A stretch of DNA of 64,000 nt. Origin: Siphonodentalium dalli (lineage: Eukaryota > Mollusca > Scaphopoda > Gadilida > Siphonodentaliidae). This document shows positions 28,196 through 40,600 of this stretch, piece by piece. The number at the start of each line of letters is the position of its first letter. Positions within the stretch are counted from its first letter, which is position 1. The notes under the pieces are model-generated. The model made no database searches, was not told where the DNA came from, and was given only the letters and a program-made list of their open reading frames with translations. A program made the position numbers and the translations under genes. The stretch spans positions 221,065,148-221,129,147 of the forward strand of contig CP136061.1 of assembly GCA_032622095.1 (NCBI GenBank), written 5' to 3'.

Positions 28196-31100
28196 TATTT
28201 TTTTTACATAAAGCTGTCAAAAGGATCACTGTCCTAAAGCGCAAAAATGTGACTTACAAGGAGTCTCAATTATAATATTGCCCCACTTATTTTTCTGTAT
28301 ATAAATATATTAATAAAAGTATTATTCTTCAGAAAATCAGTGGCTGGAGATGCTTGCCAACACAGAATTAACTATTCTTATTCAGAAACAGTTTTCATTA
28401 CAGCCAAACGCATACCAAATTCATTAAAAATTATTAAACCTGTCTGTGGGGAGGAGTTTTTATTCAAGCTTAACCCTTTCAATACTAAATACTCATTGAC
28501 GAGTAGTTATCCTGTAGGAAATGTTCAGCTAACAAGTTCAACAAACGACCATGTAGGTAATTATATATATTAAACTATCATAGGCAGCTGAGCTTATGGA
28601 ATCCATTTCGAATATATATCCCCCCCAATAGGGTGCTAATATTAATTTTGATTCTATTTAGGTAAATAAACTGGGCCTATCCCTTTAAGGCTGTGCCATC
28701 CAGTATCCAAAAACAAGCCAACTAGTGCTCAAATTTGCAATTGCAGAATAAAGCAACCTGCTTGCATATTCATAATAGTTTTTTTTCTCAATGTAAATTC
28801 TTTTGTGCAAGGGCCAACCAGATAAGGCTTAAATAGTCTGGCAAAAAGACAGGAAAGGGCACAAGATTTGTTGATGCTCATAAGACCACATCATTTTTTG
28901 ATGAATATTTGTGTCAAACAGCTGAGCAGAATATTGATTACTAAATAATGTTAATAAAGCCAGGCAATTTCCTGTTTATCTTCAAATTATTTTTGTTAAG
29001 TATGTCCATGAGATTTTCTAATTTATTTTTAGTTGACATGTAGGAACAAAGGATTCCACTTCTGCATCGGCAAGTTCTTGGTCTAATTTCAGTTTCCTGT
29101 AGTAAAGATTTCTTGAACCAATGTCCATAAATAGTTTGTTGATCGATTCTATATGATTTATTTTGTACAAAATCACCCAATCAAGTATCACTGACACATT
29201 TTTGACAATTTTGATTGAGATTGCTGTCGCCATTCTTCACATATTTAACACAAATTTGAACATACAGTAATGCCCTAAGTAATCGACCCCTTAACCACAG
29301 CAGAATTATGGGTAACTTTTCAGGATTTAGTCGGAAATATGGCTTGTTGCCATTCATCGGAAAGCTCTCACTTTTCCAATGAATGGCAACAAGCCATATT
29401 TCCGACTAAATCCTGAAAAGTTACCCATAATTCTGCTGTGGTTAAGGGGTCGATTACTTAGGGCATTACTGTAGATCCAAGTACAGTAATGAATAGGAAA
29501 TCTGAACTAGGAACGGGTCTGTTCATACTAGTCAGGTTCGAAAATCTAGAAATGAAGGTGCGGGCATTTTTCTTTCAGAAGCTTTTGAGAATTGTTTCTA
29601 AAGGTATTTTTTATGCTGATTTCAAAAACCAATGTTGGCAAGTTGACAAATTATTATATCAGGTAAAAAATGGCAATTCAAAATGGCCGCCATCAAAACA
29701 AAGTCTAACTGTACGTTTGTTGTTATATGTTGCTCCAAGACGTTTGAATGTTGAGTATTTCTATACTTTCGAACTAATTGGAACAAGAAGAAGTATACAC
29801 AGAACATATGTGGTAATTTAAAGTGAACATTTTTGACATTTAACCCCATTTATGCTCATAAAATTACAAAAAACGCGAATTTTATAAATTATTACGGTTT
29901 TAAATGGCAGAAAGTGAAATATGCTGGGAACGTATTCTCCAAATTGTATAGACAGTTGTGTCTAAATGTAATTTGTAGTCTGATTCCAGAAAACAATGTT
30001 GGCAACTCGACAAATAATTATTTCTGACCCAAAATGACAAATCAAAATGGCCGCCATCAGCACAAAGTCTAGATTTTTCGTGTTTACTGTTATATGTTGT
30101 TCTAAGACGTTTGATTATGTATTTTCGTAATTTCGAACCGAACAATCTACTTTGCAATCTTCAGGGACGAACTCTTCATTCACTTGATACCAGCATGGGG
30201 TGCAATCTGATACAAGTAATTGTGGTAAGTAGGGAGGTCGATGTTCTAGTGGTTGCTTGGTTACCTAGACAAAGTTCCTGCAGATTGTGATGTGTTCATG
30301 ATGGCTGGAACATCCAAAAGCCCTAAAAGTATACCCATCAGGGATGTTGCCACCCAAATACCGAGCGACGCTCTGAACTATATTATTGGTTTCATGCTTT
30401 AACAGGGTGTGATTCAACTTCGTTCATATATGGGGTGTCTAAAAGATCTACATGGAATATTTACCTGGAAGGTTGTGAACTCTTAACGAGTATAGGTAAT
30501 ATTGCAATATCCACTGAAACAATTGAAAGTGCTGAACATTTTGTATGCAAATTGTATAGTTTCCGATGCAAAACTAAACAATGTAAGATTTTCCCTCTGA
30601 CAGAATCTCCCGAAAAGCTTCCACCAACCAGTGACTCATTTCATTACCGGTACCACCCTTTGAGAACAAACTACCACGTTTTAGTTTGGAAACAAGCAGC
30701 CATTCATATGCAAACATTCCCGGATCTTTCGACAATGGGATGGAAAGAAGAAAATGGTCAATTAGATCCAACCATGATGTCACTAGAACCCATTCCAAAA
30801 TCAAGTCTCGAAATAATCAAATGTGGGTGCAAGAAGGGGTGTGTAACAGCAAGGTGTACATGCAGAAAATCAGAGTTACCCTGCACACCACTCTGCAATT
30901 GTGGAACTGACTGCAATAATAAATAAGGATTTTTTTGGTGACAATTTTTGGCTATATGAAGCAAGATTGTGTCGCATTGGGTGTTGATGAACCTGTATCA
31001 TAATATTACTGATGATTTTCGAATTTTAACTGATTATTATATTGGCCATTTCAACCTTCATAATTGGCTACGGCAATCAGCATTGCCGAAGCAATTTGCT

Positions 31101-34100
31101 GAAGCAAACTGGGCCACGGCATACTGTTGCCGTAGCGGATTGCCGCAGCCAAACAATCTGAATTAAGAGGGCTGCCATTTTGAGTTGTCATTTTAGGTAA
31201 GAAATAATTATTGGTCGAGTTGCCAACATTGCTTTTTGGAATCAGATTACAAATTACATTTAGACACAACTGTATCAACCATTTGAAGAATATATTTCTG
31301 GAATACTTCACTTTCTGCCATTTAAGACGGCAATAATTTATAAAATTCGCATTTTTTTGTCATTTTTGGGCATAAAGTAGGTTAAATGTGAAACATATTC
31401 ACTTTAAATTAGCGCATATGTTCTGTGTATAGTGTCACTTGTCACAATTCGTTCGAAAGTACGGAAATGCATAATATTCAAACGTCTTAGAACAATATAT
31501 AACAGTAAACGAAAATCTAGACTTTATTCTGATAGCGGCCATTTTGAATTGCATTTTAGGTCAGAAATAATTATTTGTCGAATTGCCAACATTGTTTTCT
31601 GGAATCAGAATACAAATTGCATTTAGACACAACTGTCTAAACAATTTGAAGGATACATGTCCGGCATACTCCACTTTCTGCCATTTAAGACGGCAACAAT
31701 TTATAAAATTCGTGTTTTTTTGTCATTTTTGGGCATAAATTGGGTTAAATGTCAAACATTTTCTCTTTAAATTACCACATATGTTCTGTGCATAGTGTCT
31801 CTTGTCACAATTCGTTCGAAATTATGGAAATGCATAATATTCAAACGTCTTAGAACAACATATAATAGTAAACGAAAATCTAGACTTTGTTCTGATGGTG
31901 GCCATTTTGAATTGTCATTTTGGCTCAGAAATAATAATTTGTCGACTTGCCAACATTGGTTTTTGAAATCAGCATAAAAATTACCTTTAGAGACAATTCT
32001 CAATAGCTTCTGAAAGAAAAATGCCCGCACCTTTCACTTTTATTCCATTTCGAACCTGACTATACTCACTTCCTTGCATATTTATATAAAAAACAGATAG
32101 CAATTATTTTGAACCAATTAAAATTTTATGACATATTAAACGCAAATAAAATGATGGCACACGTGGGGTTTCGAGGCCATGCATGCAAGCCAGAGACACG
32201 GGTAATTTAAGTTGTGTGGCCTTAGTAATCTGATAACTATGTAATTATCTTAACTGTAATATGTTCTTTAGAAATGATCTGGTTGGCTCTGGCATAAAGA
32301 GTTCATGGTCTAAAAGAACAATGTAACTCAAGCAAACAATATTGCAAAGCAATCATTAGAAAACTATGAACAAGAAGCGACCAGGAGCACGAGACGGACA
32401 GAACACTCTGCAACGAATCCTTACGAAATGGTGTGATAATTGAGGTTCGTCTTTGTCCCGTACATGGTCGAATTGAAAGACTGAGTTGTCCTGAAATATG
32501 GGATGCTTTGATTGAATTAAAGTTTTCATGGCCATAATATTAACACGTTGACTGCCAACTACTATATAATTACAAGCAAAAAGTACAAGATAACTTGTAG
32601 TCGGCAGTCAATATGGTAACAGGCTAGATCAGGACATCATTCAGTAGTTAAAATAGCTGTGTTGATCATAAAAGACACTTGAATTTCTCAGGGAGTTTCT
32701 TGTTCAGAGTGATTTGGGGGGTGGCAGATATTTATATTTATTATGTTAAATTATTCCTGTAAGGAAGCAGGTGTTTATAGCTATGTATTGGAGTCCCTTA
32801 TACAGCAAATACAATAAATATAGAAAATATCCTGAATCGGCACGGCTGACAATCACATTAATAATATTTTTAAATTGGTAATCAAAGTTATGTGGATACA
32901 GCATTAGTCATGAAGACATGGAAACTTCAACTGTGAATTTGATCTAACATCGGAGTCTAAATGAGCCATCTAGCTTTATTCAATGGGGTTATGCATGGCA
33001 AGGGGAAGTGTATATATAATTATTTATGGCAGGTCATAAATTTGTAAGAGGTGGAGATTTTTGAAGATGAGGCATTTATTTAGCAACAAACTACTTTGTC
33101 ATCTGGCGAAAAAACTGAAAGATTCACCACTACTTACTCCATTTTCTCTTCTTGCTCAGCAAATTCTTCTTCACTGAATCCAAACTGATCGATGAAATTG
33201 CTTGTCATCTGCTGAAGCTGGTAATCAGAGAACGCCTGATGAAAAAATCGTGTAAAATCAAAAAGTCAACATCACACAATAACTTCATTTTAATTTCATC
33301 AAGTACACCACACAAAGTATCCCTCGTAAATGTGGCTTTCAGCTGAGGTTATTGATTTTCTGAGGTGGCTTAATTTGAAGCATGTCTTAATCCAGCCTGC
33401 GATGACAAGACAAACCCTGTTGCATTTGGATATCCTTCTTCCCATTCATCATGAATACATGCATACCAAAGATGATTAACACATCCAATCAAAGATGACA
33501 TATTTTACATTCTGCACTCTTAGGGGGGGGGGGGGAGCTAAAACACATGTTGATTAATGTAATAGCTTGCAGGGGGGAATTAAATCTCACTGGATATGCA
33601 GGGGATATGTATCATTTGTTTTTGTAAAATTGGATGCATATACCTTATAATAGTGTTTTATGGAGTAATGTTTTATGTTTTATTGGGAGTAAAAAAAAAA
33701 TTGTTTTGCAGGTTTGGGGGTGGTGGGTACCCGAAAATGCCAGATGGAAAAAACAGCATACCTTCCTGCATTTTTATACTACCACCCCCCCCCCCCCCTG
33801 CTCCGAGGAGCATAATTTTAGAAAATACAAGGGGTACACATCTAAGATGCTTTTGTCGAGTTTTTTGGCAGTCGAACCAAACTTCTGCCAATAAGGTGCA
33901 CAACTCTGGGAAAAAAAGTTGGACGGTAGTATATTATTGCAATAGACCTATATACCAAATATCAATTGAATCCGTTAATATTTCATTGAGTTATCGCACT
34001 AACGGTGATAAAATTGTGATTAAAATAGACAAACTAAGACCCATAACTCCGGAAAAAAATTCGGACAAACCAGGTTTTCAAACTCGTTCGAGATATTGTT

Positions 34101-34656
34101 GCAGGAGACTCATATACCAAATATTGTTGAAATCGGTTAATATTTCATCAAGTTATCGCGCTAACGGTGATAAAATTGCTAAAAATAGACAAATTAAGAC
34201 CCATAACTCTGCGAAAAAAATTCGGACAAACCTGGTTTTCGAACTCGTCCGAGATATTGTTGCAGGAGACTCATATATCAAATATTGTTGAAATCGGTCA
34301 CGATCTCATCGAGTTATCGTGCTAACGGTGATAAAATTGCTAAATATAGACAAACTAAGACCCATAACTCCGCAAAAAAAATTCGGACAAACCTGGTTTT
34401 CGAACTCGTCCCGAGATATTGTTGCAGGAGACTCATATACCAAATATTGTTGAAATCGGTTAATATTTCATCGAGTTATCGCGCTAACGGTGAAAAACTT
34501 AACTAAAAACCATCTAAGATGGATAACTCTTGTAAAAAAGTTCGGACGTGACCCATTTTTTACAGGCAGTAAATAGTCATTGGGAGCAACTGCCATACCA
34601 AAAAAATTTTTAATCCGTTCTCAAATGTCAAAGTTATAAGGCATTCTTTAGGTCCG

Positions 34657-34691
<35 letters not shown>

Positions 34692-37600
34692 GCCCCCTCG
34701 ACTAATAAATGGACAAAAACCTGTCACATGTGGATATTGTTCCCTTCATGCTGCCTCGTAAACTGAAGGTCATTCGAACATGACCTCCGATGACGAAGAT
34801 ATAGAGATCTAAAGTTGGCAAAGACGCATTTTCACTCTAAGGGCCATAACTCTACATATGACTAACAGTTAAAAAAATTCTAAGCGAAGGTTTTTCGTCC
34901 CTTTAGGCCAAGTAGTAAATGTGATAACAAACCTGTCAATGATTGTAATTTACTACATATAATTAATAAATTAGGCATGCATTTGTGAGAAACTTGTTTG
35001 AAATTTAAATTTTCACAATTTAAAAAAAAATTGTATGTATAATTCATCTTGTTACTTTCCATGTGATGGAACTCTAAAAATAACGCCTAATCCTTGTCCC
35101 AGCTAAATTCAGTAGCAGACATTACAAACCTGTTGTAGACTCGTGTCTTGAGGGAATGGTACATCTCGGAAATCTACATCCTCATCTTCACTCGTCGATA
35201 TTAGAGAACTATTTTTAAACTGCAAAATAAGGAAATTATTGTTGAATCAAAGTTTGTTCACTGTTGACTGTTTTGTTGACTGTCTGCTATTTATTTAAAT
35301 ATATATTGTGTGCGTATTTTAGTAAATCAAACTGATGAGTGAGTACCTAGACAATATGCCATTTGGAAGAATGCGGCAACCAACTGATATTGCTTAAAAT
35401 CCCAACCATATCAATAGTACTATTTCAGAAAACACATTTGAAGTATGACAATTGTAAATATTTATCCCTTTAAAACAGAATGAATAATTTGGCGATAAAT
35501 TGCTAACATGAGTCACAGCATATAAATCCATGGTATTGAGTAATACCAATTTGAAAATAAAATTGATGAGAATAATCAGTTTGAGCAAGATTATGCTCAA
35601 TTCCCGGCCAATCACCCCAGCAGGGTGTTCCACATCACCTCAATGTAAATCTTTCTTTCACTGAGAGACAAAATACTAGTTGTTTCAGTGATGAGCAATT
35701 GGAATAATCCTCTGAGTGGGATATGGCCTGTAGTTCACGGTCACCTACAGGTTTGTTTATAAACATGTTTTATTTCAAAGGCTATTTCCATTTCTACTCA
35801 CCATTGGTATATTGGTAAATTCCATATGATGAACTTCAATAATACTAAACTAATTCTTGGTTATTCTTATTAGTTTCTTTCATAGAGGCAGTAAAAGCCA
35901 TGGTAACCATCCCACATATTGCTATAATTGATGTTGAGTTTAGTGATGTCCGTTGAAACAAAAATACTTACTAATTCTACATCATTCTTCTTATTAGTAT
36001 CTTTTAGAGAACCGTTAATTAAACCCTCCCATTTATTTCTATAATCCTCTGAAAGACCTGCAAGTAGAATACCAGAACTTGAAAGAAATTGTGTACAATT
36101 GGTTTCCTTGTTTCAAGTCTTCTGCAAGATTGAGATAAAATTTATTTCAGTTATTTTTGCACAAATAGTAATAAACATAATGTTTTGACAAAAAACAACC
36201 CATTCTGAAAAATTTCAGAGTGTTTTTTTTTTTTATTTTCAGTATTTTTTTCTTTAAAAAAACCCATGAAAAAACATTTCTCAGTCCTGTTTGTAACTAC
36301 GACCATACTCACTGTCTATCGCTTGTTTTATCAGCTCGGAGTTTTCACCTTTCTCTATTGTATTTACAATATGATTGGATATCCGTGTCAGGTGACCCAT
36401 ATAACCTTTCCGCCTGCCAGGAGTTTTACCTCTGAAATAATGAAACAATAGAAATGATACTTAAGGGCATAATAAGAACAAAACTTCTTGAAGTTTTCAC
36501 TGATTATTTAGGCCAAAAAAAAAAGTGTTTTGGTTCTCGGGCAATTTTTTTTTCAAATCAATGAGGGAGGGAGGGTTTTATTTTTATTTTTTATTTTTTA
36601 CTGCGCATAGTAAGCATGGACAAAGATACCTTCCTCTGTCTAGTAATAACCAGAAAGGTAGAGGGAACTGTTATGCATATAAACTCATTTAGTCTTATAT
36701 AAAAATGACATTGTACTACCAGTGTATGACTGGGATTACCTAACAATATATAATGCCCCTGACATTAACTATTGTTACCCAATAGTAGAGTTTTACTTCA
36801 TAAATCATTGGGATTTAGAATTAACTGGTTAACCCCAAATTCGCGTTCGTAACGCCACAACGAACTGTTGCCCGCCCTGAATTAACTGTTGCCCGGTTTG
36901 CAATCACGGTCAGCTTTCGTGACGTCACGAGTGAACTGTTGCCCGACCCGAGCGAACTGTTGACTGGCTCCGAGCGAACTGTTGACTGGCCCGAACGAAC
37001 TGTTACATGGTTTGAAATTTCCGTGACGTTTCGGCTATTTCCAGTTAGTTCTCATAATTCGAAATAACACTATTAAAGAGTGTGATTAATTAGCAATGAC
37101 CTGATTATATACAAGTAAATGTATTGGGTAACAAAGCAATTATTTCATGTGTCTTTTGGGAACAGGCAAAATTGTTGTCCCTCGGTATCAGGAATGACTA
37201 TCGAACTGTTGCCCTCGGCCTTCGGCCTTGGGCAACAGTTCGATAGTCATTCCTGATACCTCGGGACAACAATTTTGACTGTTCCCAAAAGACACATGAA
37301 ATAATTGCTTACTGTTATTGTTGTCTAAAAACTGATACCTCCCCATTCTAATATGTGATCCTGAATTTAGTCCTGTGCCTTTCAATTGTATAAAGTTACA
37401 ATTAGTGTAAGTTGTTCACAATGACTAATTGTAAGAAGAGCATGAGGATCAGCTAATCATTTTCTTAATTGTAGTCATCTACTTCATGTTGTAAGCCTGC
37501 AAGTCACTTTTTAACACATTAGATGTTAGAGCTCAATGCACACTAATATTCAACACATATCTGCTATGGACATGTTGATAAAATCCCCAAAAAATTTTTT

Positions 37601-40600
37601 TTTTTTTTTTTTTTTTTTTCAAATTTATTTTTTCGTAAGTTTTTTTGTCATAACATCAGGCATTGCAATAAAAAGGCCTAATGCGGCCCTTTTTATTCAA
37701 TGCGGCGGGGCCTGAGAACCAAAACCTTTTTTTATTTTGGCCTTACATTTTTTGTTTTAATAATTTTTAATGAGATCTTCATTGATTATATTAAATCATA
37801 ACTGATTAAGGGCTGTAGAGTATAAGGGCTGACCAGGTTATGGTTATTCTCTGGATTTGCTTTTTTTATTATTATTTTATTTAATTCTGTTTTCTTTAAG
37901 AAGACAAAAATATGATTTTATAAACAAAAAACAATGTTTAAAAATACACGTCACAGTCAATTCAATAAAATCACTGCAGCAAAAATTTAAATAACTTACT
38001 CAGTTTGATCACAATCTTCCCAATTATCTACAATCTTTTCAACACATTGTGAGTCTTTAAATAACTGAAAAGAACAGGACACAATTAACAATACATTGTA
38101 CGACATCATGTTCTCTATGGAAAATCCATGTGTTACAGTCAATAGAGCAATTAGGAACTCTAAAAATTAAAATGTCTAAGTATTAAATACCTTATGTAAC
38201 ATAGATAGGGTTATGTTTTAATGGGAAACTAGGTTTGAAGATATCCCAACAACTGTTATCGCCAACATTTCTTTGTTATGTTTTAATGGGTAACTAGGTT
38301 TGAAGATATCCCAACAACAACTGTTATCGCCAACATTCCTTTGATTTGGTAAGTATCGTTATTAATCAGCTGTTGGCATTTGAAAGTGTCTTGCTAAGAT
38401 GGCCACTGGCGGCACTGTTGTTCCAACGATATTCAAAAACAATTTATGGCTCCCATCTAGTGGTCACCCAAAAGATCCATATGATAATTGGATGAGAGAT
38501 GTGACATGTTGGGTGTGCTAACGGAAATTGTTGACAGCCTGTACAAAGCGCAAAAGGATTTAGTCAATTAGCTAAACAACGAAATTCAGAAAAATTTGAT
38601 GGTTCCCATCTAGTGGTAACCCAAATGATCCATATGAAGTTTGGTGATGATCGGATGAGGGATGTGGTCTGTAGGGTGTGTCAAAGGATTTAGTCTTGCA
38701 AAGAGTAAAATACAAGATGGCTACCGGGGGCCATGTTTTTCATCGAAAATTTTTCAAATTAGATACCTTACTCCTATTTAATTTCGCGCAGTACTATTTT
38801 TAAAACTTAAAAATTTCAAACTGAGCGAAAAATAATACGACTCATAAGTTTATATCAAAGGAATATAAGAGGATTATTTTAGATAGAATATAGAAAATTA
38901 TATTTACATGCGGGGAAACGAATCTTAACGACATTATCAATATGTATAGGCTACACGTAAAGCATTTAATCATAGTTCGATCTTTCGTGTTGAAATGCTT
39001 CTAAGAAATACAAATATTGTAGCCTGGAGGGGCACGAAAGCACTCTTTCACAACCCTGCATGGGGTGACACTGTGGTCAAACAATCTGAACAAGAGGTGT
39101 GCACTCGAGTGCTAGCATAACCCCACCGTGGCAAATTCAACGCGCATTATCTGTAAACCCAACAAAAAAGATTTTTAACTTTAAAGAAAAATTCGGACTA
39201 ATAATATCGATATGGTGTCACAAGAAGCTTGTACAGAAAAAATTATTCAAATTGGTTCGTATTTGTTGAAGTTATTAAGTCTGACAGAATTTTCTAAGTC
39301 AAAATAAGTCGAAAATGAAGTGTAATATTACGAAAAACAGGCTGAGCCAATCCCTAGCCGCATCATGTAGAGAGGGTATTGTGAGAAGCATGTATACCAA
39401 AATTATTGAAATCGGTTCATATTTGTTAAAGTTATTAAGACGGACAGAATTTTCTAAGTCAAAATAAGTTGAAAATGAGGCGTAACTTTAAAAAAAAAAG
39501 TCATATCAAACCGCAATTAGCATCATGCGGAGAGGCAGTCCTAAGGAGATTGCATACAAAAAATTGTTGAAATCGGTTCATATTTGTCAAAGTTATTAAG
39601 TCGGACATAATTTTCTAAGTCAAAATAAGTCGAAAATGAGGCGTAACTTTAAAAAAAAAAGTCATACCGAACCGCAATTTTAGCATTATGCGGAGAGGCA
39701 GTCCTAAGGAGATTGCATACAAAAAATTATTGAAATCTGTTCATAGTTGTTCGAGTTATGAGGTCGGATGGACGGACGGACGGACAGACGGACGAACAAA
39801 TGGGTAGATATGTGGCTCCGACCTATGTGGCTAGAAATGGTAATGTGGCTTTAGTTTTTATGTGTCTTCTCAAGTAGCCATAAAATTTTATGTGGCTATC
39901 AAGTAGTAGATAGTGATAAAACTCCAGATTATGGATTCATAACATGTTGGAATTATAGCAGAAGAAGCTGATTAAAACTCAAAAACTTGCTCACAGCAAC
40001 TGGGACAGTGGAATAGGAGAAACTGACAGGTCCGTGATTGGGTGGCTAGCCACATAAATGTCAGTCAGTGTCCGACATCTCCTATTGAGAGGTCATGGAT
40101 GTCTAAATCGATGGACTTTTTTTTCTCCAAATTTTGAGTGACTACAAAATTAAATAAGCTGATTAGGCCAAATAGATCATTTTTGAACGTCCATCTGAAA
40201 GCTGTTACGTGGCTAGCCACGCAACGGAAGTTATGCACATAAATATCCATTTTACACAATCTTAGCCACATAAGTAGTCATTAGTAAACACGGACAAACT
40301 GAGGGAGAAATCGTGACGGACGGACGCAGTCAATCCAGTATACCCCCCATTTTCTTCGAAAGTGGGGGTATAATTAGTTTAATATGCATTCAAAACACGC
40401 AACCAATAGTTGATTCTTTCTGAAGTCAGCAAGTCAAGTCAAGTTCAGTTCCAGGATGTCCATAAATATTTATTAAATGCCAGCATGATAAATTGTACCA
40501 TGCATGCATATAAGCACGCATCTTCACAATGAAATATTGTCTTTATATATACACATGTATCATTAATGATAATAAAAAACTGAAACTGTCATCAGATACA

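Larger units (their letters stand above)
29530..32061. mobile_element. 2.5-kb element with long inverted repeat arms and a CXC-protein remnant
   Basis: Termini agtcaggttcgaaa / tttcgaacctgact are flanked by a 5-bp direct repeat, ATACT (29525-29529, 32062-32066). The left arm (to about 30160) and right arm (from about 31180) are built from diverged units of about 360 bp in opposite orientation (tttctttcagaagc..., gccaacattg..., ttttgaattg...). The centre holds the broken gene at 30250-30926. The transposon class was not identified. Confidence 0.75.

Noticed and set aside
29489-32030. Two similar ORFs on opposite strands (110 and 87 codons) considered as a gene pair
   Set aside because: They are the inverted arms of one transposon and contain no recognisable protein motif.
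33596-34291. 231-codon ORF
   Set aside because: It is read through a 161-bp tandem array plus poly-C and has no protein-like conservation beyond the repeat.
33900-39762. Regular arrays considered as CRISPR
   Set aside because: Units of 161 bp are tandem, without unique spacers, in an animal genome.
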